Part shown: positions 39,217 to 39,468 of the stretch, one piece after another
Layout: the number at the start of each line of letters is the position of its first letter
Numbering within the stretch: the stretch's first letter is position 1
From: Comamonadaceae bacterium
GTDB taxonomy: Bacteria; Pseudomonadota; Gammaproteobacteria; Burkholderiales; Burkholderiaceae_C
NCBI GenBank assembly: GCA_004144865.1
Contig: SEAY01000062.1
Span: forward strand, 1 to 39,468
Direction: 5' to 3'
Length of the DNA: 39,468 nucleotides
Program-made: the position numbers and the translations under genes
Notes under the pieces: model-generated
Seen by the model: the letters and a program-made list of their open reading frames with translations, nothing else
Told to the model about the DNA's origin: nothing
The model's database searches: none

Positions 39217-39468
39217 TCAGGCCATGGCGGCCTGCGCCATGTTGCGGCACTGCTCGGCGCAGATGCGGCAGGCCTCGGCGCACTGCTGGCAATGGTCCAT
39301 GTCGTGCCGGCCGCATTCTTCCGCGCAGGCCGCACACACGTCGGCGCACAGTTCGCAGGCGCGCGGCGCGAAGTCGCTGCCGCCGGACATCAGCGCCACG
39401 GCGAGCTGGCAGGCCTGCGCGCAGTCCATGTCCAGCCCGATGCAGCGCACCATGTGCTTGACGTCCGG
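39217..39468 (-). CDS. Cys-rich four-helix copper-binding protein, C-terminal part
   Basis: The minus-strand frame runs off the right edge; the visible 83 residues carry 13 Cys in helical spacing (CAQAC, CELCADVCAACAEEC, CQQCAEACRICAEQC) with HDMDHC. This is the pattern of Csp-type four-helix bundle copper-storage proteins (DUF326), in which Cys side chains line the bundle core and hold many Cu(I) ions. Relatives begin about 25-35 residues before the in-frame PDVKHM at the edge, so the ATG at 39453 is probably internal. No signal peptide can be judged. It is ten bases from the convergent glgP stop. Confidence 0.85.
   Translation of the reverse strand, partial: PDVKHMVRCIGLDMDCAQACQLAVALMSGGSDFAPRACELCADVCAACAEECGRHDMDHCQQCAEACRICAEQCRNMAQAAMA

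Noticed and set aside
1..39468. CRISPR arrays, tRNA or rRNA genes, IS elements and prophage genes
   Set aside because: I looked for spaced direct repeats, tRNA-like ends and transposase or phage proteins on both strands and found none.

Overview
This window is about 39.5 kb of very GC-rich DNA (roughly 70 % by eye) with dense, strongly biased coding. The gene set is tamA-tamB, ettA, two DUF1631 proteins, a DctPQM TRAP transporter and a TAXI-type binding protein, with intergenic repeats built on 'cattcccgcg-aggcgggaatccag'. Together these suggest a betaproteobacterium of the order Burkholderiales, probably Comamonadaceae-like. That placement is inferred from family knowledge; no rRNA or tRNA gene is visible to confirm it.

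Layout. At 1-3.2 kb lie a truncated ChaC gene, the Entner-Doudoroff pair edd-eda, and a convergent glyoxalase I gene. At 3.3-8.9 kb is the outer-membrane translocation pair tamA-tamB. At 8.9-9.5 kb is a dense island of inverted repeats that runs into the 3' end of a thioesterase gene. At 9.3-11.7 kb that thioesterase gene lies divergent to a marR-MFS operon with a paired palindromic operator. At 11.9-12.35 kb are two tandem paralogous ribbon-helix-helix proteins, separated by a C-rich repeat able to form a G-quadruplex on the other strand.

At 12.4-22.4 kb is a divergent sugar-acid catabolic locus. To the left (minus strand) run an IlvD/Edd-family dehydratase, a KDGal kinase, a KDPGal aldolase and an SDR dehydrogenase. 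To the right (plus strand) run a GntR/FadR-type regulator, a complete TRAP transporter, a degenerate transglutaminase-like protein and an enolase-superfamily sugar-acid dehydratase. The best reading is uptake of an aldonate such as D-galactonate and De Ley-Doudoroff breakdown to pyruvate and glyceraldehyde-3-phosphate. This parallels the gluconate-type route encoded by edd-eda at the left end.

At 22.4-27 kb are a PhoX-like (DUF839) Tat-exported protein, a TIP30-like NAD(P)-binding protein and an RhlE-type DEAD-box helicase. At 27.1-33.2 kb two DUF1631 paralogues flank ettA. At 33.2-39.5 kb are a GIY-YIG-like protein coupled to an OsmC protein, a lytic transglycosylase, an orphan membrane-anchored TAXI protein coupled to a P1 peptidase, a short alpha-glucan phosphorylase and the end of a cysteine-rich copper-binding four-helix protein.

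The most unusual material is not a new enzyme system but the repeat biology. There are at least three families of palindromic intergenic repeats. One has apparently rewritten the C-terminus of a thioesterase, and another supplies the stop codons of both DUF1631 genes. The DUF1631-EttA-DUF1631 arrangement and the tandem RHH pair are the least explained protein-coding parts. I saw no CRISPR array, IS transposase, prophage gene, tRNA or rRNA.
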